Assembly: GCF_019913785.1 (NCBI RefSeq)
Contig: NZ_JAIOHK010000055.1
Location: 206,646-270,645 of the forward strand
DNA length: 64,000 bases
Direction: 5' to 3'
Origin: Altibacter sp.
GTDB taxonomy: Bacteria > Bacteroidota > Bacteroidia > Flavobacteriales > Flavobacteriaceae
Shown: positions 1 to 9,244 of the stretch, piece by piece
Layout of the letters: each line of letters starts with the position of its first letter
Position numbering within the stretch: the first letter of the stretch is position 1
Notes under the pieces: generated by a model
What the model was told of the DNA's origin: nothing
Databases searched by the model: none
Seen by the model: the letters and a program-made list of their open reading frames with translations, nothing else
Translations under genes and position numbers: made by a program

Positions 1-32
1 TGGGTTTCGGAAAGAATATTTTTGTAGTTCAT
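1..32 (-). CDS. Start of a CDS running off the left edge (10 codons visible)
   Basis: On the minus strand an ATG at 32 opens a frame without stop to the window edge, encoding MNYKNILSET. It lies 53 bases downstream of the histidine kinase stop and in the same direction. The opening resembles the N-terminus of flavobacterial enoyl-CoA hydratase/isomerase proteins, but ten residues cannot establish a family. This is a guess from memory, not an assignment. Confidence 0.4.
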   Translation of the reverse strand, partial: MNYKNILSET

Positions 33-84
33 GCCTTTTGGTTTGTAGGGTTATAGGTTCAGTGTGATAAAATTACAAAAACAG

Positions 85-1542
85 CTACAATTGCTTAGGG
101 AACATTACCGTAAATGTGGTTCCTTCCCCATCAGCCGAAGTTAGTGTAATGGATCCGCCATAGGTTTCCACAATTTTCTTTACCATGGCCAGGCCAAGGC
201 CCATCCCGCTGGTTTTGGTTGTAAATTTTGGTTCAAACACCTTGGTTTTATTCATTTCTGATATACCCAGCCCATTGTCTTTTACCGTGATAACAGCGTT
301 ACTTCCTTCGGAATAAACCCTTACATCGATTCTAGGGTCTTCGGGATTCTTTTGCTCAATGGTGTGAATGCTATTTTTGATCAAATTAGTGATTACGCGA
401 ATCAATTGTGTGCGATCGAATTTTGCTATGATTTTAGTTTCTTCAGAAAAGAAATAGATATAATCTTCATTAAAAATATCCAAGGCCAATTTTGTAATCT
501 TCACCACGTTTAAGGTTTCGTCCTGCTGTGCCGGCATCTGTGCATAGGTGGAAAAGGCCGATGCTATCGAACTCATCGTATCAATTTGCTGTATGAGTGT
601 ATTGGTGTACTCGTTCAATTTTTTGTCGATATCTGGATCGTTTGCATCAAATTTTCTTTGAAAACTCTGCACGGTCAACCGCATAGGTGTCAACGGATTT
701 TTTATCTCATGTGCCACTTGTTTGGCCATTTCACGCCATGCGGCTTCTCGTTCGTTCGCTGCGAGTTGTGCCGCACTGGATTCTAGCTCATCGATCATGC
801 CATTATACGCGTTTACCAAGGTCGAAATCTCATGCGTCGTATCTTCAATAAATATCTTTTTATTTCTTTTATTAAGACGGGTTTGCGTAATCTTTTCACT
901 GATGGCGTTCAACGAACGCGTTATGTATTTAGATAAAAAATAGGCCAACGCAATCGCGATTAACAACATCAATAGATAGGCATATCCAAGTCGGGTGAGG
1001 TTCTCTTTAAGTTCTTTGTTTAAGAACCCATCATCTTCGATATAGGGGAGGTTGAGGATTGCCAGTGGCTTAAAGTAACTGTCGGTGATATAGGAATAAG
1101 CTGATTGGTATTCCTGTCCGTCTTCTTTAAATTGTTCCACAAAGTGTTTGTTTGAGGAAGTTTCCAAAGCTTCTATTACATAGGTGGGTAAGGTTTCGGC
1201 TGTTGTATCTTTAAAGAAGGAGGCCTTGGACGATTTTAAAAGATTTCCGTCGAGGTCGTACAGGTATATTTCGAGGTTGTGGATGTTTTTAATCTCATAT
1301 ATCTTTTCTTTGAAAATAAGCGGGATGTTCTCTGTATCTACAGGGTAAGTAGTTGTCTTTAGGGCATAGTTTATGTTTTCACGTATGGCCGTCTCCTTCC
1401 GCAGTAAGCGTTCCCGGTGATAGTCTTCGGCCTCCTCACTATACTGAAAAATGGTGACCAGCGCAATCAAGATAGAGGCGCCCACTACTAGGAGTAGCAT
1501 GGATAAGAATATTCGGAATCGCAACGATTTGGTAAAATTCAT
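85..1542 (-). CDS. Membrane sensor histidine kinase, NtrY-like
   Basis: 485-residue two-component sensor kinase. The N-terminus has one membrane segment (about 9-32), an extracytoplasmic domain of about 150 residues, a second membrane segment (about 186-204) and a HAMP linker (about 205-256). The phospho-acceptor H278 lies in the H-box VAHEIKNPLTPM, the form typical of NtrY-type kinases. It is followed by an HATPase_c domain with the N-box NLIKNSI, the DNGLGI box and the GMGLGLA box. No receiver domain or response regulator is fused or adjacent, so its partner is elsewhere. The signal sensed by the periplasmic domain is unknown. All catalytic motifs are intact. Confidence 0.9.
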   Translation of the reverse strand: MNFTKSLRFRIFLSMLLLVVGASILIALVTIFQYSEEAEDYHRERLLRKETAIRENINYALKTTTYPVDTENIPLIFKEKIYEIKNIHNLEIYLYDLDGNLLKSSKASFFKDTTAETLPTYVIEALETSSNKHFVEQFKEDGQEYQSAYSYITDSYFKPLAILNLPYIEDDGFLNKELKENLTRLGYAYLLMLLIAIALAYFLSKYITRSLNAISEKITQTRLNKRNKKIFIEDTTHEISTLVNAYNGMIDELESSAAQLAANEREAAWREMAKQVAHEIKNPLTPMRLTVQSFQRKFDANDPDIDKKLNEYTNTLIQQIDTMSSIASAFSTYAQMPAQQDETLNVVKITKLALDIFNEDYIYFFSEETKIIAKFDRTQLIRVITNLIKNSIHTIEQKNPEDPRIDVRVYSEGSNAVITVKDNGLGISEMNKTKVFEPKFTTKTSGMGLGLAMVKKIVETYGGSITLTSADGEGTTFTVMFPKQL

Positions 1543-1590
1543 ATAGCCCGTTTGTCTTGGAAAGGTAACAATAATTAAACCATATTTTGT

Positions 1591-2130
1591 TTACGGGTTC
1601 CGTTCCCTAATTCGTTTGTACATTTTATACCCCAACATAAGAAGCACAGAGAATAGCACAATTCCTACTACGCCATAGATCCAGTTCACCGCATTTTTTA
1701 GAATAACCAGAAAAACAACGGCAAATAAAATTAAAGTAGCCCCTTCGTTAAAAATTCGCATAAAATTAGAGGAGTGTTTTACCTCGTCGTTTTGAAGTTG
1801 TAGAAATATTAGATGACACTTGATGTGGTATATAATCAGCAACACCACAAAGCCCAGTTTTACCTGCATCCAAGCATCGCCAAGGTAAAAGGGACGAAGC
1901 ACGAGTAGCCAAATCGCAAATCCGGTCGCCAAGATCATGGAGGGCCAGGTAATGATATACCATAACCTTTTGGCCATAATTTTAAATTGTGTACCAAGGA
2001 TCTCTTTTTCGGGGGAAGGTTTGTGAAATGCTTCAATCTGGTAGACAAATAATCGTACTATGTAAAACAATCCTGCAAACCAGGTAATCACAAAGATGAG
2101 GTGTAAGGATTTTATATAGTTGTATTCCAT
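1591..2130 (-). CDS. hemJ: HemJ-family protoporphyrinogen IX oxidase
   Basis: 179-residue integral membrane protein of the HemJ (UPF0093) family, which oxidises protoporphyrinogen IX to protoporphyrin IX, the penultimate haem step. The N-terminus KSLHLIFVITWFAGLFY is family-typical. H10 and K91 (in WMQVKLGF) match the histidine and lysine known to be essential in characterised HemJ proteins. Four or five hydrophobic segments span the sequence, and the C-terminal FNEGATLILF block is also conserved. Its start codon overlaps the stop of the upstream BNR-repeat gene by one base (TAATG), so the two are probably cotranscribed. It supplies the oxidase step missing from the hem operon 9 kb away. No HemG or HemY is seen in the window. 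Confidence 0.88.
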   Translation of the reverse strand: MEYNYIKSLHLIFVITWFAGLFYIVRLFVYQIEAFHKPSPEKEILGTQFKIMAKRLWYIITWPSMILATGFAIWLLVLRPFYLGDAWMQVKLGFVVLLIIYHIKCHLIFLQLQNDEVKHSSNFMRIFNEGATLILFAVVFLVILKNAVNWIYGVVGIVLFSVLLMLGYKMYKRIRERNP

Positions 2131-5100
2131 TACTCTTTTTCTTCCTCAACAAACAAATAATTCAGATTCATCGCATTAAATTGATCATTAAATGCTTTGA
2201 TCTCTTCCGAAACTAAGGTGTCAAACTTTGCCAATTCTACATTGATCTGCTGGGTCAACTCATCCTTTACAGCAATGTCCTGTTGTGTTGGTGGGAAATC
2301 GTCCATCCCCACCAAACTATTTAAATGCCCTAATTTATTGGTTAGTTTAATAGGAAAGTTAAGGGGATCCTGCCCGCTCTTATTCTGAGTTTGATACAGT
2401 GCCTTTTCGATCTCTCCGAAATCTTCACTCAACTTTTTTGCTTTTTCAACCAGATCCTTTACCTGTTCATTCTCTTTGTATTGCTTCTGAAATGCTTCCA
2501 GTTGTGCATTGATCTTTCGAATCTTTTTAATGGATTTGTGCGCCTTATCTACTGTTTCGTTCACATCGGTAATAAAATCGAATTGCCGTTGCATTCCGGC
2601 GATATCTGTTTCCGAATTTCCATCGGGAACTATATGGAACGTCTGCGAAAAAGTTTCGGCTCCTACCGTTAACACTACCTTGTATTGTCCCGGAACTGCC
2701 TGCGGTGCATTGGTGCTCGCCCACCAAAGAATCATCCCCTTTAAACGTTCGGCTCCTTTACCGCGCATGTCCCAGGTATGAAAATTGGCTCCTTTTTTTA
2801 CTTCCAGCTTGTCTTCCTTATCCTTATTACTGAAGGCTTTGATCGTATCGTTCTTGGAGTTTAAGTAGCTTAGTTTTATTTCCTTTTCCGCAGGATCTTT
2901 TACATAGAAATAAGTCATAACCCCATTCGGGTGATTGGTGCCACTGGTGAGTGATCCCTTTCTGGAATTACCATCCATTCGATAGGTATCCTTTGGTTTA
3001 TACAGGAAATTCTCCTTTCCCTTTGCTGAAGCCAATTGATGAATCACCGTTAGATCATCGATAATCCAAAGGCTTCTTCCCTGCGTTGCAACAATTAAAT
3101 TATTTTCTTTTACGGCGAGATCGGTAATGGGAACTATGGGTAAATTAAGCTGAAACGATTGCCAATTAGCCCCATCGTCAAACGAAATATACATACCGGT
3201 TTCGGTACCGGCATAGAGTAATCCCTTTCGTTTCGGGTCTTCCCGAAGCACTCTCGTAAAATGTTCGGCCGAGATCCCATTGGTAATCTTTTTCCACGTT
3301 TTTCCGAAGTCGGAAGTTTTATATAGATAAGGAGCAAAATCTCCCGATTTATACTTCGTCCCGGCAATATAACAGGTGGCCGCATCGAAAACCGAAGGTT
3401 CCACGCTGTTGATCATCATCCATTCGGGCATTCCTTTGGGCGTAACATTTTCCCAATTTTTTCCCCCATCACGTGTTAAATGCACCAAGCCATCATCACT
3501 TCCTGTCCAAATAACTCCTGCCGTTACAGGCGATTCGGCCGCGGCAAAAATGGTGCAATAATACTCTACCGAAGTATTATCCTGTGTAATAGGCCCTCCG
3601 GACGATTTTAGTTTTGTGGGGTCATTCCGCGTCAAATCCGGGCTAATTACTTCCCAGCTCTCTCCTTCATTCGTGGTAAGGTGTAGTTGATTGGATGCCG
3701 TATATAATTTATTTGGATCGTGGGGTGAAAAGAAAATTGGGAAGTTCCATTGAAAACGGTACTTCATAGCTTCGGCTCCATGTCCCATAGGATTGTCCGG
3801 CCATACGCTTACGCTCCTAACCGTTCCCTTTTCGTGATTATAACGGGTTAAAAATCCATCATAGCTTCCGCCATACACTATATCATTGTTCTTAGGATCT
3901 ACCGCTATATGCGCACTTTCCCCTCCTGCGGTGGGTTCCCAATCGTCTTCGTCTATACTCCATCCTTCATTGCGGTGTGAAATTCGGATGGTTGAATTGT
4001 CCTGCTGCGCCGCATAAATTCGATACGGAAATGAATTGTCCGTCGTAACTCGATAAAATTGAGAGGTTGGCTGATTGTAATAGGTACTCCAGGTTTCTCC
4101 ACCGTCATAGGTCACTTGAGCTCCCCCATCGTCTCCAATGATCATTCTATCCGGATTTTCCGGGGCGATCCACAGATCGTGATGGTCCCCATGAGGGGCA
4201 TTATAGGTTTCATAGGTTTTTCCTCCATCGGTACTTTTATGGTAGTTTACATTGAGTACATATACAATGTCTTCGTCCATGGGATCTGCATAAATCCGTG
4301 TGTAGTACCAGGCTCGCTGACGTAATTTCCGTTCGTCGTTTACATTGGACCAGGTTTCGCCTCCGTCATCGCTTCGGTAAACGCCTCCATTTTCTTTGTT
4401 TTCGACTATGGCCCAAACTCGGTCACTATTTGCCGGGGAAACGGTCACCCCGATAATTCCCAGCGTATCCTTGGGAAACCCCTTATTTGTTGATATTTCA
4501 TTCCAAGTTTCTCCGCTGTCCGTACTCTTCCACAGTGCCGAACCATCTCCGCCACTGCTCAAACTATAGGGTGTACGTCGTACATTCCAGGTAGAAGCAT
4601 ATAAAATTCGGGGGTTATTTGGATCCATAATAAGATCTACAGCACCGGAGTGTTCATTGGCAAATAAGGTCTTACGCCAAGTTTTTCCACCATCCGTTGA
4701 TTTGTACACTCCCCGATCCTGAGTTGGTTTATAGATATTTCCCAACACAGCCGCATACACGAGATTGTGATCTTTTGGGTGGATAGCAATTCGAGGGATA
4801 TGTCTGCCATTTTCAAGACCCATTTGCTTCCACGATTTTCCGGCGTCTTCGGTTTTCCAGATTCCGTAGCCCGAAGAGACGTTTCCACGAACGGTTTTTT
4901 CACCACCGCCAACATAGATCACATTGGGATCATCTTGTGCCACTTCAATAGCGCCAATTGATCCTCCAAAAAAGCCGTCGGAGATATTTTCCCAATGTCT
5001 GCCGCCGTCTTTAGTCTCCCAAATTCCACCACCGGTAGCGCCAAAATAAAATAAATTCGGTTTTCCGGGAACGCCTGTTACGGCTGCACTTCGGCCACCG

Positions 5101-5237
5101 CGAAAAGGACCAATTAATCTATATTCTACAGTCTCGTATAAGGCCGAATCATAGGACTGCGCAAAAGATTTTTCAGAAAAAAAACCGAAGCACAGCATTG
5201 TGAAAAGCACGGAAAGGGAAAGGCGAAAATGACGCAT
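2130..5237 (-). CDS. Large secreted BNR/Asp-box repeat protein (VPS10/sortilin-like beta-propeller)
   Basis: 1035 residues with a Sec signal peptide ending near residue 27 (SEKSFAQ). At least eleven Asp-box motifs of the S-x-D-x-G-x-T-W type are visible (for example STDGGKTW, SDDGGETW, TRDGGKNW), spread over about residues 75-700. This indicates one or two beta-propellers of the sialidase/VPS10 superfamily. Residues from about 890 onward are charged and helical, perhaps coiled coil. There is no type IX sorting domain, so it is probably periplasmic. Proteins of this kind are often labelled glycosyl hydrolase, but I see no glycosidase catalytic set and assign no enzyme activity. It overlaps hemJ by one base. 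Confidence 0.82.
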   Translation of the reverse strand: MRHFRLSLSVLFTMLCFGFFSEKSFAQSYDSALYETVEYRLIGPFRGGRSAAVTGVPGKPNLFYFGATGGGIWETKDGGRHWENISDGFFGGSIGAIEVAQDDPNVIYVGGGEKTVRGNVSSGYGIWKTEDAGKSWKQMGLENGRHIPRIAIHPKDHNLVYAAVLGNIYKPTQDRGVYKSTDGGKTWRKTLFANEHSGAVDLIMDPNNPRILYASTWNVRRTPYSLSSGGDGSALWKSTDSGETWNEISTNKGFPKDTLGIIGVTVSPANSDRVWAIVENKENGGVYRSDDGGETWSNVNDERKLRQRAWYYTRIYADPMDEDIVYVLNVNYHKSTDGGKTYETYNAPHGDHHDLWIAPENPDRMIIGDDGGAQVTYDGGETWSTYYNQPTSQFYRVTTDNSFPYRIYAAQQDNSTIRISHRNEGWSIDEDDWEPTAGGESAHIAVDPKNNDIVYGGSYDGFLTRYNHEKGTVRSVSVWPDNPMGHGAEAMKYRFQWNFPIFFSPHDPNKLYTASNQLHLTTNEGESWEVISPDLTRNDPTKLKSSGGPITQDNTSVEYYCTIFAAAESPVTAGVIWTGSDDGLVHLTRDGGKNWENVTPKGMPEWMMINSVEPSVFDAATCYIAGTKYKSGDFAPYLYKTSDFGKTWKKITNGISAEHFTRVLREDPKRKGLLYAGTETGMYISFDDGANWQSFQLNLPIVPITDLAVKENNLIVATQGRSLWIIDDLTVIHQLASAKGKENFLYKPKDTYRMDGNSRKGSLTSGTNHPNGVMTYFYVKDPAEKEIKLSYLNSKNDTIKAFSNKDKEDKLEVKKGANFHTWDMRGKGAERLKGMILWWASTNAPQAVPGQYKVVLTVGAETFSQTFHIVPDGNSETDIAGMQRQFDFITDVNETVDKAHKSIKKIRKINAQLEAFQKQYKENEQVKDLVEKAKKLSEDFGEIEKALYQTQNKSGQDPLNFPIKLTNKLGHLNSLVGMDDFPPTQQDIAVKDELTQQINVELAKFDTLVSEEIKAFNDQFNAMNLNYLFVEEEKE

Positions 5238-5321
5238 AATCTCTGATTAAAAAGTTTTTTTAAAGATAAAGTTTCCTTAGCGTTTCTTCAACTCAATCTT
5301 ATGCATTTTTGTGACAACCCC

Positions 5322-6143
5322 TTATTCACCTTCTAATTCCTCAATTTCAACATGCTTAATGACCTTTCTGTTCTTTGGTTTATAAGGAATTCTAGCAAGG
5401 ATATGCTCTATGGCTTCTATACGTGCAGTTGTTTTTTTATCGGCCTTAATTATAGTCCATGGCGCTATTTCAGTATCAGTACATTCAAACATCTTGTCTT
5501 TGTAAAGCGTATACTTGTCCCATAATTGCAATGCTTTCCGGTCTACAGCACTGAACTTCCATTTTTTTACAGGACTGGCTTTAATTTCTTCGAATCGCTT
5601 CGCCTGCTCGTCTTTCGAAATTGAAAAATAGAATTTGATAAGACGAATTCCGGAGGCGATGATCATTCGTTCAAAATCGTTCACCTGATTCAAAAAGACC
5701 TTGTATTCCTTTTGAGTACAAAATCCGTTAACAGGCTCTACAACCGCCCTGTTATACCAACTTCTATCAAAAAATACAATCTTTCCTTGCTTGGGAAGTT
5801 CGTTGATATATCGTTGAAAATACCATTGCCCGCGCTCTTCTTCATTGGGTTTTGGGAGGGCAACCACTTTGAATTCCCTTGGATTTAAATGCTCCGTAGC
5901 CCGCCGAATAGCGCCCCCTTTACCCGCCGCATCACGCCCTTCGAAAAGAATGACAATTTTCTCGTTATTGGCCACCGCCCAATGTTGCAATTTGATAAGC
6001 TCTTCCTGCAACGATTTTAAGCGGTTCTCATATTTTATAAAGCGTAAGGCCTTTGCAAAACTGCCGTTTTCAATTAAAAACTGTTTGATTCCTTTTTTGG
6101 AATTTAAACTTTTTAACTCGTCTTCCGATATTTTATGCGCCAT
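5322..6143 (-). CDS. ppk2: Polyphosphate kinase 2 family protein, copy A
   Basis: 273 residues. PPK2 enzymes transfer phosphate between polyphosphate and nucleotides. The Walker A motif is GRDAAGKG (69-76) and the Walker B-like motif is FFDRSWYNRA (D126), with the family lid region VALPKPNEEERGQWYFQRY between them. The length fits a single-domain PPK2. Its start lies one base beyond the stop of a second PPK2 gene, so both form one transcription unit. The basic/acidic C-terminal tail (VIKHVEIEELEGE) differs from copy B. Whether it prefers AMP, ADP or GDP cannot be read from the sequence with confidence. Confidence 0.93.
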   Translation of the reverse strand: MAHKISEDELKSLNSKKGIKQFLIENGSFAKALRFIKYENRLKSLQEELIKLQHWAVANNEKIVILFEGRDAAGKGGAIRRATEHLNPREFKVVALPKPNEEERGQWYFQRYINELPKQGKIVFFDRSWYNRAVVEPVNGFCTQKEYKVFLNQVNDFERMIIASGIRLIKFYFSISKDEQAKRFEEIKASPVKKWKFSAVDRKALQLWDKYTLYKDKMFECTDTEIAPWTIIKADKKTTARIEAIEHILARIPYKPKNRKVIKHVEIEELEGE

Positions 6144-6144
6144 C

Positions 6145-7029
6145 TTAGTCTATTTGTTTTACCATACGTTGGTATCGTTGTACTACATTCGGGTCTGGAA
6201 AAGTGGTCGTGCCAGACGCGCCTTTGCTATCGTATTTAAATTTAGACAGTACGTAGCGAATACTTTCCAAGCGAGCCTCTTTTTTAATGTTTGTTTTTAT
6301 AATAATCCACGGACTTATAGACGTATGTGTCTTGCTAAACATTTGTTCTTTATACTGCGTATAGCTATCCCAGCGATTCTGCCCTTCCTGATCCACCGGA
6401 CTAAACTTCCAGCGCTTTAAGGGGTTTTCCAAACGCGATGTAAATCTTCGCAACTGTTCTTCTTTCGAAATCGAGAACCAGAATTTAATAAGGTCAACGC
6501 CATCTTCATAGAGCATATGCTCAAATTCGGGGACTTGTCGTATAAATTTATCGTATTCCTCTTCATTGCAAAAGCCCATGACCGGCTCTACTACTGCCCT
6601 GTTATACCAACTTCGGTCGAAAAAAACAATTTCTCCCGCATTGGGTAATTGTTTAATATATCTTCTAAAATACCACTGCCCTTTTTCAATTTCCGTAGGC
6701 TTGGTCAAGGCAACTATACGAATGGAACGGGGGTTTAAATGTTCGATAAATCTTCGGATGGTGCTTCCTTTTCCGGCAGCGTCTCGACCTTCAAAAATAA
6801 TACATACTCGTTTTTTGTGCTTCGACACCCACTGCTGCAGGTTCACCAATTCGGCCTGTAATTTCAGCAATTCCTGTTCGTATTGGATGGTATACAAGAT
6901 TTCTGAAACCCGTTCTTCTTCTACCTTAGACTTAAGGATGTCGAGAAACTCGGCCTCACTTTTAGCATTTTTAAAATCTTCGACTTTTAGCATAACATTA
7001 GGTGTAATATATAAAGTTGAAACAATCAT
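6145..7029 (-). CDS. ppk2: Polyphosphate kinase 2 family protein, copy B
   Basis: 294 residues, clearly paralogous to the adjacent copy A. It has the same Walker A (GRDAAGKG) and Walker B (FFDRSWYNRAVVEPV) motifs and the lid segment VALTKPTEIEKGQWYFRRY. An N-terminal helical extension (VEDFKNAKSEAEFLDILKS) precedes the kinase core. The ATG at 7029 is used here; an internal ATG at 6993 (MLKVEDF) is also possible. The two copies have diverged widely outside the motifs, suggesting an old duplication with division of substrate (AMP versus ADP/GDP) or direction, which is inference. It is the first gene of the pair. Confidence 0.92.
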   Translation of the reverse strand: MIVSTLYITPNVMLKVEDFKNAKSEAEFLDILKSKVEEERVSEILYTIQYEQELLKLQAELVNLQQWVSKHKKRVCIIFEGRDAAGKGSTIRRFIEHLNPRSIRIVALTKPTEIEKGQWYFRRYIKQLPNAGEIVFFDRSWYNRAVVEPVMGFCNEEEYDKFIRQVPEFEHMLYEDGVDLIKFWFSISKEEQLRRFTSRLENPLKRWKFSPVDQEGQNRWDSYTQYKEQMFSKTHTSISPWIIIKTNIKKEARLESIRYVLSKFKYDSKGASGTTTFPDPNVVQRYQRMVKQID

Positions 7030-7101
7030 TTTATTTAAAAAATGACAATAATCATTGAAAATAGGTGAGAAATCTGCTAAAAAGGCAAGTTTAGCAATAT
7101 T

Positions 7102-7815
7102 TTATTCTTTTATAATTTTCTTAACGACCGAATGATTTCCCGATATTATTTTGGCGAAATAGATTCCTGTAGAAAATTCAGAAATATCAATACCAGTTTT
7201 ATCAAGGGTAAAAACATCCTTCACTAAAACTCCATCAATAGTATATATAAGTATCGTATCGATATCCAGATTTGAAGTCTTGATTGAGAAGATATCACTT
7301 ACAGGATTGGGTGTTATATAACTTTTTTGAAGTTGTTGTTCTGGGACAGATAGTGTAATTGTGTTTTTAAAATGATGATTAAAATAGGCAGCTGTTTCAA
7401 TTATTAATTCTGAATTGCCTATATCTCCCCAAATTAGACAATTGACAGTGTCTGTAACTTCATATATTAATTCTAAAACGTATCCCGTACTTCCTCCAAG
7501 TATGCAATCTTTGGTGTAATTTAAGGTAATCAACCCAAAATCCAGATGAATGTCTTCCTCTGTATATTCGAAGTTTCCCGAAATCGCCCAACAATTATCA
7601 ATCGCTGTAAATGAAAAATCTGGAAATATGGTCATTTGCGGAACATCTGCCCCATAATAATAATTAGGATCTCCCATATCAACAGAAGTTGAGTATAAAT
7701 ACCAAGTCTGAAATATTAACGGATCTGGATCGAAAAGGGCTTTTCTTGAAGATTCACTGCTACTGAAAGAACTGAAGAGTATACAGCATACGAAAAGTCC
7801 GAATAACTTTTTCAT
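7102..7815 (-). CDS. Secreted protein with type IX sorting domain, body unknown
   Basis: 237 residues. A short signal peptide (about 1-20) is followed by a beta-rich body of about 140 residues with no domain I recognise. The C-terminal type IX secretion domain starts around YITPNPVSD and ends STGIYFAKIISGNHSVVKKIIKE, the usual form. The protein should pass the outer membrane by the type IX system and be anchored or released. The region is more AT-rich than its neighbours. It stands alone between ppk2 and the MATE gene. No function is inferred. Confidence 0.85.
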   Translation of the reverse strand: MKKLFGLFVCCILFSSFSSSESSRKALFDPDPLIFQTWYLYSTSVDMGDPNYYYGADVPQMTIFPDFSFTAIDNCWAISGNFEYTEEDIHLDFGLITLNYTKDCILGGSTGYVLELIYEVTDTVNCLIWGDIGNSELIIETAAYFNHHFKNTITLSVPEQQLQKSYITPNPVSDIFSIKTSNLDIDTILIYTIDGVLVKDVFTLDKTGIDISEFSTGIYFAKIISGNHSVVKKIIKE

Positions 7816-7861
7816 AAGAAAGAAGTTTATATTGGGAAGCCAATGTTAAATATACAAAATA

Positions 7862-9244
7862 TTAGTTATTCTTCAGGCTTTGTCTAACTTCTTTGTTCAA
7901 ATAATATCCGGTGACCAGAGTAGAAAGTACATCGGCAATGGGGAAGGAGATCCAAACACCCCAAACACCTAGGAAGTTGGGTAATATTAAAATTAGGGGA
8001 ATTAAAAAGAACCCTTGTTTTGTCAAACTTAATAACAAGGCCGGTACTGCCTTCCCAATAGCCTGAAAATAGGATGCTCCTATGAGTTGTACCACAATGA
8101 CGGGTGTGGCGGCAAAAACCCAACGAAGTGCACTCGGAGTACGTTCCAGCAATTCGGCATTATTTGCCAAGGTATTTGCATCCAAGTTAGCGCTATTACT
8201 TATAAAAATAGAAACAATGTTCGTTGGAAAGATCATGATGATCGCAAAAATAAACAGGGCGATCACTCCTGAATATTTAATGGATGTGTTGATTGATTCT
8301 CGAACACGTTCGTACTTTCGCGCGCCAAAATTATAACCGGCAATAGGCAAAAAACCTTGATTTACCCCAATGACCGGGAAAAGGGCGAACATCAACATTC
8401 TGCTTACAATCCCATAGGTAGCCACATCCAAGGCATCGCCATGGGTAATGAGAACATTGTTCAATAAGATGGTTAGCACTGCAATGGTGCCTTGTCTGGC
8501 CAAGGTCACCGAACTCAAGCTACTGATTTCTGAAACTATTTTTTTCTGAAGCCTAAACGACTCCCATTTCAGGCGAAGCTCACTTTCAGCAATAAAAAAC
8601 CACAGAATAAAGGCAAAGCAAATAGCATAACTAATAAATGTAGCCCAAGCGGCTCCTGCCATCCCATAACCAAACACATTTATGAGCAAATAGTCCATAA
8701 GGATATTGCCAAAGGCCGGAAGCATCATAGCATACATGGCAAATTTGGGTTTCCCTTCTGCCCGAATCACGTTATTACCCATCATACACATGGATAACAT
8801 CACAATTCCATACATCACAATGCGATAGTAGGTCAGCGCCAAATCCTTAAAGGACTCATCTGCACCAAAAAATTCAATTAAATAATCCTGAAAAATAAGT
8901 CCGAGTAACGCCAATAGCCCGGAAGTCAAAAAGGTAAGTGTAATCTGATTCCCAAACACCCGAAGCGCCTTGTTATCATCTTTGGCACCCAAAGCACGAG
9001 AAAGCACCGAACTCCCCCCAATTCCTACAGAAAGCCCTATCGCTCCAATAAAAAACGTAACCGGAATCACTACCGTAATCGCCGAAATAGCCAAGGGTCC
9101 AATCCATCGCCCTACGAATATGGTGTCGACAATCATATTGAGCGACATCACCAATATTCCGATAGCAGCCGGAACGGCTTGCCGCACCAATAATTTGCTT
9201 ATGGGGTCGGTCCCTAAGGTATTCGAACTTTTTTCGTTTGCCAT
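7862..9244 (-). CDS. MATE-family multidrug/Na+ efflux transporter
   Basis: 460 residues with about twelve hydrophobic segments in two six-helix halves, typical of the MATE family. Near the N-terminus NTLGTDPISKLLVRQAVPAAIG is followed by the FVGRWIGPLAI segment expected in helix 1/2. Such proteins exchange Na+ or H+ for cationic drugs or metabolites across the inner membrane. The start codon overlaps the stop of hemH by one base, so it is the second gene of a hemH-MATE unit. Export of a porphyrin or other tetrapyrrole intermediate is an attractive but unsupported guess from that coupling. Confidence 0.92.
   Translation of the reverse strand: MANEKSSNTLGTDPISKLLVRQAVPAAIGILVMSLNMIVDTIFVGRWIGPLAISAITVVIPVTFFIGAIGLSVGIGGSSVLSRALGAKDDNKALRVFGNQITLTFLTSGLLALLGLIFQDYLIEFFGADESFKDLALTYYRIVMYGIVMLSMCMMGNNVIRAEGKPKFAMYAMMLPAFGNILMDYLLINVFGYGMAGAAWATFISYAICFAFILWFFIAESELRLKWESFRLQKKIVSEISSLSSVTLARQGTIAVLTILLNNVLITHGDALDVATYGIVSRMLMFALFPVIGVNQGFLPIAGYNFGARKYERVRESINTSIKYSGVIALFIFAIIMIFPTNIVSIFISNSANLDANTLANNAELLERTPSALRWVFAATPVIVVQLIGASYFQAIGKAVPALLLSLTKQGFFLIPLILILPNFLGVWGVWISFPIADVLSTLVTGYYLNKEVRQSLKNN

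Noticed and set aside
5845..6420. 191-codon plus-strand frame across the two PPK2 genes
   Set aside because: Antisense to conserved kinase motifs of both genes; no family.
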